Assembly: GCA_022655215.1 (NCBI GenBank)
Contig: JALCUE010000001.1
Coordinates: 248,001-312,000 of the forward strand
Direction: 5' to 3'
DNA length: 64,000 nt
Source of the DNA: Atopobiaceae bacterium
GTDB taxonomy: Bacteria > Actinomycetota > Coriobacteriia > Coriobacteriales > Atopobiaceae
Positions within the stretch are counted from its first letter, which is position 1. Each line of letters opens with the position of its first letter. The translations under genes and the position numbers were made by a program. Below are positions 1 through 7,388 of this stretch, in pieces. The notes below the pieces were generated by a model, which saw nothing but the letters and a program-made list of their open reading frames with translations, had not been told where the DNA came from and did not search any database.

Positions 1-551
1 GACCTCTCGAACGGATAGATGCCGAATGGGTCATAGCGCTTGATGAGGTCGAGGTGCGCCAGGACCGAGTAGTGCGAGAAGCTCGACACCACGTCGAGAA
101 GCTCCTGGTAATACGCGTCGTTCGTCTCGGCCTGGGTCCTCCCGCTCTGGAAGTCGCCGTTCCAGAACTCGTGGTCACCCACCTGGTGGATGGAGAGGAG
201 CGCGAAGTCGAGCCGGTCTCCCCACCTCTCCCAGAGACGCTCGAACGCGGGCTCGGTGTGCGTCTGGACGCCGAGCTCCAGGCCGCGCTTGATCTCGATC
301 TGGTCGCCATATTCCTCACGCATGCGGTCGACCTCTGAGAAGTAGCTGGGGTAGCACGGATTCGTGACGGGACGGCCGTCCTCCACGCGTGCGCCGGCGG
401 CCGAGTCCCAGTCGGGCTTCACGCCGTAGTCGACGTGCTCGGTGAAGCAAAGCTCGTCGATGCCCTGACGGATGGCGTCGCGGACGACGGACTCCATGGG
501 ATAGTGGGAGTCATCGGAGTATCCGGTGTGGACATGGTAGTCGCAGATCAT
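1..551 (-). CDS. PHP-domain histidinol-phosphatase, partial (3' end outside window)
   Basis: The reading frame starts at the ATG at 551 and runs off the left edge, giving 183 residues. It opens with the metal-binding PHP signature DYHVHTGYSDDS (His6 and His8), followed by CFTEHVDYG and later a GLELGVQ stretch and an LLSIHQVGDHEFW stretch. These are typical of the HisJ/HisK class of histidinol-phosphate phosphatases, which remove phosphate from L-histidinol phosphate in histidine biosynthesis. Related PHP phosphoesterases of unknown substrate share the same core, so the exact substrate is inferred. A GAGGGG ribosome site lies 8 bases before the start. No other his genes are visible; the upstream neighbour on the same strand is an MFS transporter. 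Confidence 0.8.
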   Translation of the reverse strand, partial: MICDYHVHTGYSDDSHYPMESVVRDAIRQGIDELCFTEHVDYGVKPDWDSAAGARVEDGRPVTNPCYPSYFSEVDRMREEYGDQIEIKRGLELGVQTHTEPAFERLWERWGDRLDFALLSIHQVGDHEFWNGDFQSGRTQAETNDAYYQELLDVVSSFSHYSVLAHLDLIKRYDPFGIYPFER

Positions 552-605
552 TCGTGGTTCCCCTCTTCCGTGGGCCCAGGTATGTGGGCGCCTTCCTCGT
601 GTGGT

Positions 606-664
606 CCCTCCGCCTCGTGCGACGGTCCGGGGTAGGCTTCCGGACCGCCTCACGAGGCGGAGGG
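606..664. terminator. Long two-part hairpin between MFS gene and histidinol-phosphatase
   Basis: The outer arms (606-619 and 651-664) are a perfect 14-base inverted repeat. After a 3-base by 3-base internal loop, the inner arms (623-630 and 640-647, CGGTCCGG/CCGGACCG) pair perfectly around a 9-base loop. It begins 27 bases past the MFS stop codon and lies upstream of the next gene on the same strand, which suits a transcription terminator. There is no T-tract on either side. Confidence 0.6.
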
Positions 665-690
665 CGTGTTTCATCAGTTCGCCCCGACCT

Positions 691-1863
691 CTAGGACCTC
701 TCGACCGCGGTGCTGCGGTCGACACGCATCATGCAGAAGGCCATCACGGCCACGAGGCAGCCCACGATCCAGGGCAGGGCCCCGGCGTAGATGTTGTCCA
801 GGATGAGGCCGGTGAGGGGCGGGAAGAAGGTCGAGCCCACATAGGCGCAGGCCATCTGCAGACCCATCATGGACTGCGAGGCTCCCTCGCCGAAGCGCTT
901 GGGGGTGAGTTGGATCATCTGGGGGTAGATGGGCGCGCATCCCAGACCGATGAGCAGGAGGCCGACTGCGGTGGGGACCATGCCCTGACCGACGAGCAGC
1001 ACGACGACACCGGCGGCGATGAGGGCCTCCCCGAGCCTCGTCAGGGCCTCTCCTCCCATGCGGAGGGTGAGGACGCCTGACACGAAGCGCCCCAGGGCGA
1101 TGCCCACGTAGAAGAGCGAGACGAGCGTGGCCGCCGTGGCCGCGTCGATGCCGCGGTCAAGCACCATGAAGGTCGAGCCCCACAGCCCGCAGCTGCTCTC
1201 GATGGCGCAGTAGCACAGGAAACCGACGAGGGCGTACTTGGCCCCGGGAAGTCGGATGAGCTCCGCCTTGGGGACGGGTCGCGTCTCGGTCGCCCCGCCC
1301 TCCTCATGGGCGATACGTGCCTTCTTCCAGAGCGGAAGTGCGGCCACGAGCACGGCCACGAGGACGGCTTGCGCGAGGCCGATCGCGAGGTATCCTCCGC
1401 GCCATCCGGCGCTCGTGAGCATGACGGCGCCCAGGACGAGGGGGCCTGCCGAGGCGCCTATGCCCCAGCTGCAGTGGAGCCAGTTCATGTGACGCGCGGC
1501 ATAGTGCGTCGCCACGAAGTTGTTGAGGGCCGCGTCGACCGCGCCGGCACCCAGCCCATAGGGTATGGCCCATAGGCAGGTGGTGACGAAGGTGGGGCTG
1601 GAGGCGAAGCCGAACAGGGCGATCGCCGTCAGGGCGACGCTGGCGAGCGTGAGCTTCCCCGTGCCGAGCTTGGCGATGAGACGGTCGGTGTTGAGGCTGG
1701 ACACGATGGTGCCGCCGGCGATGATCATGGAGATGACGCCCTGCATGGCCACGGCCGCGCCGAGGTCGACGTGCATCTGCGGCCATGAGGCGCCGAGAAG
1801 GCCGTCGGGGAGCCCGAGGCTCACGAACGCGAGGTAGATGATCGGAAGGAGCATTGGGGGCAT
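691..1863 (-). CDS. Major facilitator superfamily transporter
   Basis: This 390-residue protein is almost wholly hydrophobic, with about 12 membrane segments and a central basic cytoplasmic loop near the middle (PLWKKARIAHEEGG), the usual MFS layout. The early LPDGLLGASWP segment and the similarity between the two halves resemble the sugar/fucose-permease-like MFS group, but the substrate cannot be read from sequence. I chose the ATG at 1863 because GGAG lies 6 bases before it; the frame can be extended upstream to 1941, but that stretch is basic and non-hydrophobic. It is divergent from an AraC-type regulator, which is its likely controller. A strong hairpin follows the stop codon. Confidence 0.82.
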   Translation of the reverse strand: MPPMLLPIIYLAFVSLGLPDGLLGASWPQMHVDLGAAVAMQGVISMIIAGGTIVSSLNTDRLIAKLGTGKLTLASVALTAIALFGFASSPTFVTTCLWAIPYGLGAGAVDAALNNFVATHYAARHMNWLHCSWGIGASAGPLVLGAVMLTSAGWRGGYLAIGLAQAVLVAVLVAALPLWKKARIAHEEGGATETRPVPKAELIRLPGAKYALVGFLCYCAIESSCGLWGSTFMVLDRGIDAATAATLVSLFYVGIALGRFVSGVLTLRMGGEALTRLGEALIAAGVVVLLVGQGMVPTAVGLLLIGLGCAPIYPQMIQLTPKRFGEGASQSMMGLQMACAYVGSTFFPPLTGLILDNIYAGALPWIVGCLVAVMAFCMMRVDRSTAVERS

Positions 1864-1880
1864 TCGGGACTCCAGGTCTG

Positions 1881-1925
1881 TTCGTGGTCTTCTCGTCCAA
1901 CTGATACAAGGATACCGACCACGAA
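1881..1925. promoter_or_regulatory. Inverted-repeat operator candidate between MFS gene and AraC regulator
   Basis: TTCGTGGTC at 1881-1889 is repeated as GACCACGAA at 1917-1925, a perfect 9-base inverted repeat with a 27-base spacer. It sits between two divergent genes and immediately upstream of a plausible promoter for the regulator. That suits a binding site for the adjacent AraC-family protein, though these factors more often bind direct repeats. Confidence 0.45.
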
Positions 1926-1934
1926 TGACGGATG

Positions 1935-1962
1935 GTGACACGATGCCGACCTATGCTATAAA
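1935..1962 (+). promoter_or_regulatory. Promoter candidate for the AraC-family regulator
   Basis: GTGACA at 1935-1940 and TATAAA at 1957-1962 are separated by 16 bases. Transcription would begin about 30 bases before the ATG at 2001. The overlapping TATGCT at 1952-1957 is an alternative -10 element. Confidence 0.4.
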
Positions 1963-2000
1963 GAATCCGACATCATAGGCATGGGAGCAGGGGGCTCACG

Positions 2001-2927
2001 ATGCTCAGGGGATTCTGCGGGTTCGTCATGGACGAGGAGGGCCACGAGCTCCTCCCGCATGGCACGGAGGACTTCCCCTGCGTGGGATATGCGGAGGAGC
2101 ACTCGGACGATCCTGCCGATGTGGTGCCCTGGCACTGGCACAACGACTTCGAGGCCATCGAGGTGTGCGAGGGGACGCTCCGCGTGAACGTCCCCGGGGG
2201 CTCGTTCCTCGCGACCGAGGGCGACGGCGTCTTCGTGAACGCCGGCGTCATGCATCAGGTGGCGGGAGAGCCGTGGGCCTCGATGAGGGACGTCGTGTTC
2301 AGCCCGCTGCTCGTGTGCGGGACCTATGACTCGGTGTTCTCGACGAGATACGTGGGTCCGCTCGCCAAGAGGGACGACTTCACCGCCTGCGCGCTCAGGG
2401 TCGGCACGGACGACGACGCTCTCGCTTGTCTCCGCCGTGGGATAGAGGCCCTGGCAGAGGAGAGGGTCGGCTACGAGTTCGTGGTGCGTCACGAGATGAG
2501 CGACCTGCTGCTCGACATGCTCGCTCGGGCCGACGTGCCCTCGGACGCCGACACGACGGGTGGTGGCATCGACGCGGCCCGCATCAAGGCCATGTGCGAC
2601 TACGTGGACGAACACTATCGCGAGGACGTGCGCGTGGGCGACCTCGCGGCGGCCGCGGGGGTGGGGGAGCGCGAGTGCCTGCGATGCTTCCGTAGGTCGA
2701 TCGGCATGACGCCCTCGCACTACCTGCTCTACACGCGCATGGTCCGTGCGGCCACCATCCTCGCCAACGACCCTGCTGTTCCCGTCGCCGAGGTGGGCAG
2801 GGCCGTCGGCGTCGCGAGCCCGTCGAACTTCGCGCGTCTCTTCCGCAAGGACTTCAGATGCAGCCCGAGCGAGTACCGCTCACGTGCCTCGGCCTCGCAC
2901 GGGGGTGAGGGGCCGAGGCACGAGTGA
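2001..2927 (+). CDS. AraC-family transcriptional regulator with N-terminal cupin
   Basis: The protein has 308 residues. The N-terminal half is a cupin-like sensing domain with the metal- or ligand-pocket pattern WHWHNDFEAIEV followed by GDGVFVNAGVMHQV. The C-terminal third (about residues 195-300) is a double helix-turn-helix AraC domain ending in the family pattern GVASPSNFARLFRKDFRCSP. Such proteins sense a small molecule, often a sugar, and activate nearby transport or catabolic genes. It is divergent from the MFS transporter, whose promoter region holds a 9-base inverted repeat. A GGGAGCAGGGGG stretch precedes the chosen ATG. The stop codon lies in a palindrome shared with the converging gene. 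Confidence 0.88.
   Translation: MLRGFCGFVMDEEGHELLPHGTEDFPCVGYAEEHSDDPADVVPWHWHNDFEAIEVCEGTLRVNVPGGSFLATEGDGVFVNAGVMHQVAGEPWASMRDVVFSPLLVCGTYDSVFSTRYVGPLAKRDDFTACALRVGTDDDALACLRRGIEALAEERVGYEFVVRHEMSDLLLDMLARADVPSDADTTGGGIDAARIKAMCDYVDEHYREDVRVGDLAAAAGVGERECLRCFRRSIGMTPSHYLLYTRMVRAATILANDPAVPVAEVGRAVGVASPSNFARLFRKDFRCSPSEYRSRASASHGGEGPRHE
2883..2922. terminator. 12-bp-stem hairpin in the 3' end of the AraC gene
   Basis: CGTGCCTCGGCC (2883-2894) pairs perfectly with GGCCGAGGCACG (2911-2922) around a 16-base loop. It overlaps the last codons of the regulator. A 14-base palindrome (2922-2935) containing both converging stop codons follows directly. With only 2 bases between the two convergent genes, this coding hairpin is the only terminator candidate. 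Confidence 0.4.
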
Positions 2928-2929
2928 CG

Positions 2930-4882
2930 TCACTCCAGCTCGAAGGCACCCGTGTAGAGCTGGTAGTAGGTGCCCCTCTTGGCGATGAGCTCGTCATGGC
3001 TGCCGCGCTCTATGACGTGGCCGTGGTCGAGGACGACGATCACGTCGGAGTTGCGCACGGTCGAGAGGCGGTGCGCGATGACGAACGTGGTGCGGCCTGC
3101 CATGAGCGCATCCATCCCTCGCTGCACGATGGCCTCGGTACGCGTGTCGATTGAGCTCGTGGCCTCGTCCAGGATCATGACGGGAGGGTCCGCCACCGCG
3201 GCGCGCGCGATGGAGAGCAGCTGGCGCTGGCCCTGCGAGAGGTTCGACCCGTTGTTGGAGAGGACCGTGTCGTATCCCTCGGGGAGGCGGTTCACGAACC
3301 CGTCGGCGCCAGCCAGCTTGGCGGCCTCCACGCACTGCTCGTCCGTGGCGTCCAGCCGGCCATAGCGGATGTTGTCCATGACGGTCCCACTGAACAGGTT
3401 GGTGTCCTGGAGGACCATACCCAGGGAATGACGCAGGTCGGCCTTCTTGATCTTGTTGATGTTGATCCCGTCGTAGCGGATCTTGCCGTCCTCGATGTCG
3501 TAGAAGCGGTTGATGAGGTTCGTGATGGTGGTCTTTCCGGCGCCCGTGGCCCCGACGAAGGCGACCTTCTGACCCGGCGTGGCGAAGACCGACACGTCAT
3601 GGAGCACGGTGTGCCCGGGCTCGTAGGCGAAGTCGACATCGGTCAGGCGCACGTCACCCGCGAGCGGCGTGTAGGTGACGGTGCCGTCGTGGTGTGGGTG
3701 CTTCCAGGCCCACAGCCCCGTGCGCTCGGGCACGGCACCCAGCTTGCCGTCGACCATGCGGGCGTTCACGAGCTCCACGTAGCCGTCGTCGACCTCGGGC
3801 TGCTCGTCGATGAGGTCGAAGATGCGCTCGGCGCCGGCGAGACCCATGACCACGGCGTTGATCTGCTGGGAGACCTGTCCGATCTGGCCGGCGAACTGCT
3901 TGGTGATGTTCAGGAACGGGACGGCGACGGCGATGGTGAGCGCCGTGCCCGAGATGGAGACGTTGGGTGTGCCGAACGTGAGGAACAGGCCCCCGGCCAG
4001 CGCGACGCACACATAGAGGACGTTGCCCATGTTCATGAGGATGGGCATGAGCGTGTTGGCGTAGGTGTTGGCCGCCTTCGAGTCCTGGTAGAGCTGCTCG
4101 TTCACACGTCCGAACGCGGCCTCGCTCTCCTTCTCGTGGCAGAAGACCTTGATGACCTTCTCGCCTGCCATGAGCTCCTCGGCGAGACCCTCCGCCTCGC
4201 CGATGGACCTCTGCTGGCGTATGAAGAAGTGGGCCGACTTGCTCCCGAGGTTGCGCGTGACCACGGTGAGGCATGCCACGCCCGCGAGGACGACGAGCGC
4301 CATCCACACGCTGTACCACAGCATGATGAACAGGTCGGCCGTGAGCGTGATGGCGGTGAGCAGCAGCTGCGGGAACGACTGCGAGATCATCTGGCGGAGG
4401 GTGTCGATGTCGTTGGTGTAGTGGCTCATCACGTCACCGTGGAAGTGCGTGTCGAAATAGCGGATGGGCAGGTCCTGCATGCGGTCGAACATGCGCTCGC
4501 GGAACTTCTCAAGGGAGCCCTGGCAGATGATGGCCATGAGCTGGTTCCACGTCGCGGTCGCGGCGAGTGAGATGGCGTAGAGGATGGCCAGGATGACGAC
4601 GGCGTTCGTGATGGGTCCCACGACGCCCTCCCAGTCTCCCGACTCCCAGGCGCCGGTCACGTAGGACAGCACCGTCTGCATGAAGACGGAGGGGATCGCG
4701 CCCACGATGGCCGAGATGACGATGCATATGATGACGACCGGCACGTACACGGGATAGAACTCGAACAGCGTGCGTATCACGCGGCCGATGACATGCGTCC
4801 TGGACGCGTGCGGCTCGGACCTTCTGGCCTCGGGCTCGATGACCTCGCCTGCGACGTCGGCCGACTCTCGCCTCTCATCCAT
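2930..4882 (-). CDS. ABC exporter half-transporter, catalytically competent subunit
   Basis: This 650-residue protein is a fused membrane domain and ATPase of the multidrug/lipid exporter type. Six membrane segments occupy roughly residues 45-340 and the nucleotide-binding domain the C-terminal 260. Walker A is GATGAGKTT, the signature is LSQGQ, Walker B is VMILDEATSS with the catalytic Glu at 573, and the H-loop is FVIAHRLST with His604. All are canonical. The ATG at 4882 overlaps the end of the upstream half-transporter, so the two are translationally coupled and should form a heterodimer. An in-frame extension to 5200 covers the neighbour's coding region and is rejected. A MarR-type regulator heads the operon. 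Confidence 0.9.
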   Translation of the reverse strand: MDERRESADVAGEVIEPEARRSEPHASRTHVIGRVIRTLFEFYPVYVPVVIICIVISAIVGAIPSVFMQTVLSYVTGAWESGDWEGVVGPITNAVVILAILYAISLAATATWNQLMAIICQGSLEKFRERMFDRMQDLPIRYFDTHFHGDVMSHYTNDIDTLRQMISQSFPQLLLTAITLTADLFIMLWYSVWMALVVLAGVACLTVVTRNLGSKSAHFFIRQQRSIGEAEGLAEELMAGEKVIKVFCHEKESEAAFGRVNEQLYQDSKAANTYANTLMPILMNMGNVLYVCVALAGGLFLTFGTPNVSISGTALTIAVAVPFLNITKQFAGQIGQVSQQINAVVMGLAGAERIFDLIDEQPEVDDGYVELVNARMVDGKLGAVPERTGLWAWKHPHHDGTVTYTPLAGDVRLTDVDFAYEPGHTVLHDVSVFATPGQKVAFVGATGAGKTTITNLINRFYDIEDGKIRYDGININKIKKADLRHSLGMVLQDTNLFSGTVMDNIRYGRLDATDEQCVEAAKLAGADGFVNRLPEGYDTVLSNNGSNLSQGQRQLLSIARAAVADPPVMILDEATSSIDTRTEAIVQRGMDALMAGRTTFVIAHRLSTVRNSDVIVVLDHGHVIERGSHDELIAKRGTYYQLYTGAFELE

Positions 4883-4883
4883 G

Positions 4884-6626
4884 TCACTCACCGTCCTTTC
4901 CCTGCTTGTTCTGGGAGGTGTAGGTCTCCCGGTAGATGTCTGAGGTGGCCATGAGCTCGTCGTGCGTGCCCACGGCGCTGATGTGTCCGTCGTCCATGAC
5001 CACGATGCGGTCGGCGTCCTCCACCGAGGCCGTGCGCTGGGCGATGATGATCTTGGTCGTGGTGGGGATGAACTGCTTGAACCCGGCGCGGATGAGGGCG
5101 TCGGTCTTGGTGTCGACGGCGCTCGTCGAATCGTCGAGGATGAGGACCTTCGGGCGCTTGAGCAGGGCGCGCGCGATGCACAGGCGCTGCTTCTGGCCAC
5201 CGGAGACGTTGGAGCCGCCCTGCTCGATGTAGGTGTCGTACTTGTCCGGGAAGGTCTGGATGAACTCGTCGGCCTGGGACAGGCGGCAGGCCTCCTCGAT
5301 CTGGTCGTCGGTGGCGTCCTTGTCGCCCCAACGCAGGTTCTCCTTGATCGTGCCGCTGAACAGCACGTTCTTCTGGAGGACGACGGCGACCTGCGAGCGC
5401 AGGCAATCGAGGTCGTAGTCGCGCACGTCCACGCCGCCCACGCGCACGGTCCCCTCCGTGGCGTCGTACAGGCGGCTCACGAGCTGGATGAGCGTGCTCT
5501 TGGACGAGCCCGTGCCGCCTATGATGCCGATGGTCTCGCCGCTCGCGATGTGGAGGTCGACGTCCTTCAGGGCACGGTGCTCGGCCTTCTCGGAGTACTT
5601 GAAGCTCACGTGGTCGAAGTCGATGCTGCCGTCGGCCACCTCGCGAACGGGGTCGGACGGATCGGTGATGGTGCTCTGGCAGGTGAGGACCTCGACGATT
5701 CGGTTGGAGGACTCCTCGGCCATGGTGATCATGACGAAGACCATGGAGAGCATCATGAGGCTCATGAGCATCATGAACCCATAGGTGAACAGGCTCGAGA
5801 ACTGGCCCACGTTGAGGTCGACGCCACGCGTGGTCACGATGGTGTAGCTGGCGAAGTAGAGGATGAACACGAAGACGACGTCCACGCAGAAGTTCATCAT
5901 GGGCGAGTTCAGGGCGAGGATGCGCTCGGCCTTCGTGAAGTCACCGCACACGTCCTGGGCGGCGCGGCCGAACTTCTCCTTCTCGTAGTCCTCGCGCACG
6001 TAGGACTTGACCACGCGCATGCCCTCGATGTTCTCCTCGACGCTCTCGTTGAGCTTGTCGTACTTGTGGAAGACGCGCTTGAACAGAGGCATCGTGGCAC
6101 GGATCACGAGCCACAGGCCCACGCCCAGGATGGGGATGACGCACAGGTAGACCACGGCCAGGCCACCGCCCATGATGTAGGCCATGATGAAGGCGCAGAC
6201 CAGCATGAGCGGGCAGCGGATGGCGGTGCGGATGATCATCATGTAGGCCATCTGCACGTTGGTGACGTCGGTCGTGAGGCGCGTGACCAGGCTCGACGTC
6301 GAGAAGCGGTCGATGTTGGCGAACGAGAAGGTCTGGATCCTCTCGAACAGGTCATGCCTCAGGTTCTTGGCCAATCCACAGCTCGCGGTCGAGCACGTGG
6401 TGCCTGCGGCCGCCCCGAAGGCGAGGCTCGTGAGGGCCATCACGACGAGTACGGCCCCGTAGCGTGCGATCACGGCGATGCCGCATCCCGCCTGGATCTG
6501 GTTGATGAGCTGGGCGGTGATGAAGGGGATGAGCACCTCCATCACGACCTCGCCTATGACCAGGAGGGGCGTCGCGATGGATGCCCTCCTGTATTCCCGG
6601 AGACTCCCGGTTATCTCTCTAATCAT
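4884..6626 (-). CDS. ABC exporter half-transporter with degenerate ATPase site
   Basis: This 580-residue half-transporter has six membrane segments followed by an ATPase domain. Several key residues differ from consensus. Walker A reads GGTGSSKST, with Ser in place of the last Gly before Lys376. Walker B ends in LDDSTS, so Asp499 replaces the catalytic Glu. The H-loop reads IIIAQRTAS, so Gln530 replaces the His. The signature NVSGGQKQR is intact. This is the known pattern of heterodimeric exporters, where one composite site is hydrolytically weak; its partner, the next gene, is canonical. Its ATG overlaps the end of the MarR regulator by 8 bases. Confidence 0.9.
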   Translation of the reverse strand: MIREITGSLREYRRASIATPLLVIGEVVMEVLIPFITAQLINQIQAGCGIAVIARYGAVLVVMALTSLAFGAAAGTTCSTASCGLAKNLRHDLFERIQTFSFANIDRFSTSSLVTRLTTDVTNVQMAYMMIIRTAIRCPLMLVCAFIMAYIMGGGLAVVYLCVIPILGVGLWLVIRATMPLFKRVFHKYDKLNESVEENIEGMRVVKSYVREDYEKEKFGRAAQDVCGDFTKAERILALNSPMMNFCVDVVFVFILYFASYTIVTTRGVDLNVGQFSSLFTYGFMMLMSLMMLSMVFVMITMAEESSNRIVEVLTCQSTITDPSDPVREVADGSIDFDHVSFKYSEKAEHRALKDVDLHIASGETIGIIGGTGSSKSTLIQLVSRLYDATEGTVRVGGVDVRDYDLDCLRSQVAVVLQKNVLFSGTIKENLRWGDKDATDDQIEEACRLSQADEFIQTFPDKYDTYIEQGGSNVSGGQKQRLCIARALLKRPKVLILDDSTSAVDTKTDALIRAGFKQFIPTTTKIIIAQRTASVEDADRIVVMDDGHISAVGTHDELMATSDIYRETYTSQNKQGKDGE

Positions 6627-7122
6627 CGTTCGACTCCCAATGTCGTTGTATCTTCGTCAGCATCCCGAGCAGCTGTTCCTGCTCGGCAGGCGAGAGGGGC
6701 GAGAAGGCCGTCCTCTCGAACAGCTCGCGGTCGCGTCTGTCCTCCTCGGCCATGGCCCATCCGGTCTCGGTGAGGCGTACCACGAGCTGCCTTCTGTCGC
6801 CCTCCGCGCGCGTGCGCTCGATGAGGCCGGCGCACTCGAGTTTGGAGAGGATCTCGGAGAGGGACCCCGCCTTGAGGTCGAAGCACTCCTGGAGCTCGCG
6901 CTGGCCCATCTCGCCACCATGTCTGGACAGCCTGACCAGGATGTGGGCCTTGCCGGAGCGTCCTCCCAGATTGAAGTGGAGGAAGTGTCCGCAGTACCCG
7001 AGGCAGGACAGGATGGCCCGTGACCTCCGGGTCTCCGGCGTCGGCTCCCCTTGCGGGGGAGGGGCGCAGGAGGGTTGCCTGCAGCAGTCATCGCCTGCCG
7101 CGGCTGAGGTTTCCTTTGACAT
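6619..7122 (-). CDS. MarR-family transcriptional regulator of the ABC exporter operon
   Basis: The chosen ATG at 7122 gives 167 residues and has AAGGGA about 8 bases upstream. A winged helix-turn-helix of the MarR type spans about residues 55-140, with the pattern ELQECFDLKAGSLSEILSKLE followed by the wing RTRAEGDRRQLVVRLTETG. Two features precede it: a Cys-rich N-terminal stretch (CCRQPSC near residue 13) and a CLGYC motif near residue 40, which could respond to thiols, metals or oxidants. It is the first gene of the operon and overlaps the exporter gene by 8 bases. A perfect palindrome abuts the promoter just upstream, suggesting autorepression of regulator plus exporter. Confidence 0.88.
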   Translation of the reverse strand: MSKETSAAAGDDCCRQPSCAPPPQGEPTPETRRSRAILSCLGYCGHFLHFNLGGRSGKAHILVRLSRHGGEMGQRELQECFDLKAGSLSEILSKLECAGLIERTRAEGDRRQLVVRLTETGWAMAEEDRRDRELFERTAFSPLSPAEQEQLLGMLTKIQRHWESNDD

Positions 7123-7153
7123 GGATTGTTCCCTTCTGAGTTGTTCGGAGGGA

Positions 7154-7182
7154 ATGCTATCGCGTGCGGAGGATGATGTCAA
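7154..7182 (-). promoter_or_regulatory. Sigma-70-type promoter of the marR-exporter operon
   Basis: On the minus strand TTGACA (7182-7177) and TAGCAT (7159-7154) are separated by exactly 17 bases. The expected start site lies about 25 bases before the ATG at 7122. Confidence 0.75.
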
Positions 7183-7185
7183 GGT

Positions 7186-7200
7186 ACCTAATGATTAGGT
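7186..7200. promoter_or_regulatory. MarR operator candidate
   Basis: ACCTAAT and ATTAGGT form a perfect 7-base inverted repeat around a single G at 7193. It extends by two more pairs after one mismatch (7183-7203). It abuts the upstream edge of the -35 box of the marR promoter, and the AT-rich sequence stands out from its GC-rich surroundings. Confidence 0.6.
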
Positions 7201-7247
7201 TCCGAACGTTCACGTCATGATGTCGAAGCATGTCCGTGTCAGGCGGA

Positions 7248-7291
7248 TGTAAGCCCGCGGTAAGCATCGGTCATACGAAGGTAAGGGCCTG
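7248..7291 (+). promoter_or_regulatory. PHO-box-like 11-bp direct repeats upstream of pstS
   Basis: GTAAGC at 7249-7254 and again at 7260-7265 are exactly 11 bases apart. Weaker copies follow as GTCATAC near 7270 and GTAAGG at 7281. Repeats at 11-bp spacing are characteristic of PhoP/PhoB-type response regulator sites. A possible -10 element, TAGCAT at 7325-7330, follows. The operon encodes its own response regulator, the likely binder. Confidence 0.45.
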
Positions 7292-7388
7292 GTCCCAAGC
7301 CCCGGAACGCGACCCCCGACGTCATAGCATCGCTGTCGAGACGGGCGAGTCCCGTCGAACACACGCATCCTCGAAGGGAGTCCCATCC

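Noticed and set aside
4883-5200. Extension of the second ABC half-transporter to 5200
   Set aside because: The extension lies wholly inside the upstream gene in another frame and is Ser/Arg/Pro-rich. The ATG at 4882 fits the coupling overlap.
4962-6773. A 603-residue plus-strand open frame opposite the ABC exporter gene
   Set aside because: It mirrors the exporter frame and is low complexity. The minus-strand gene has all ABC motifs.
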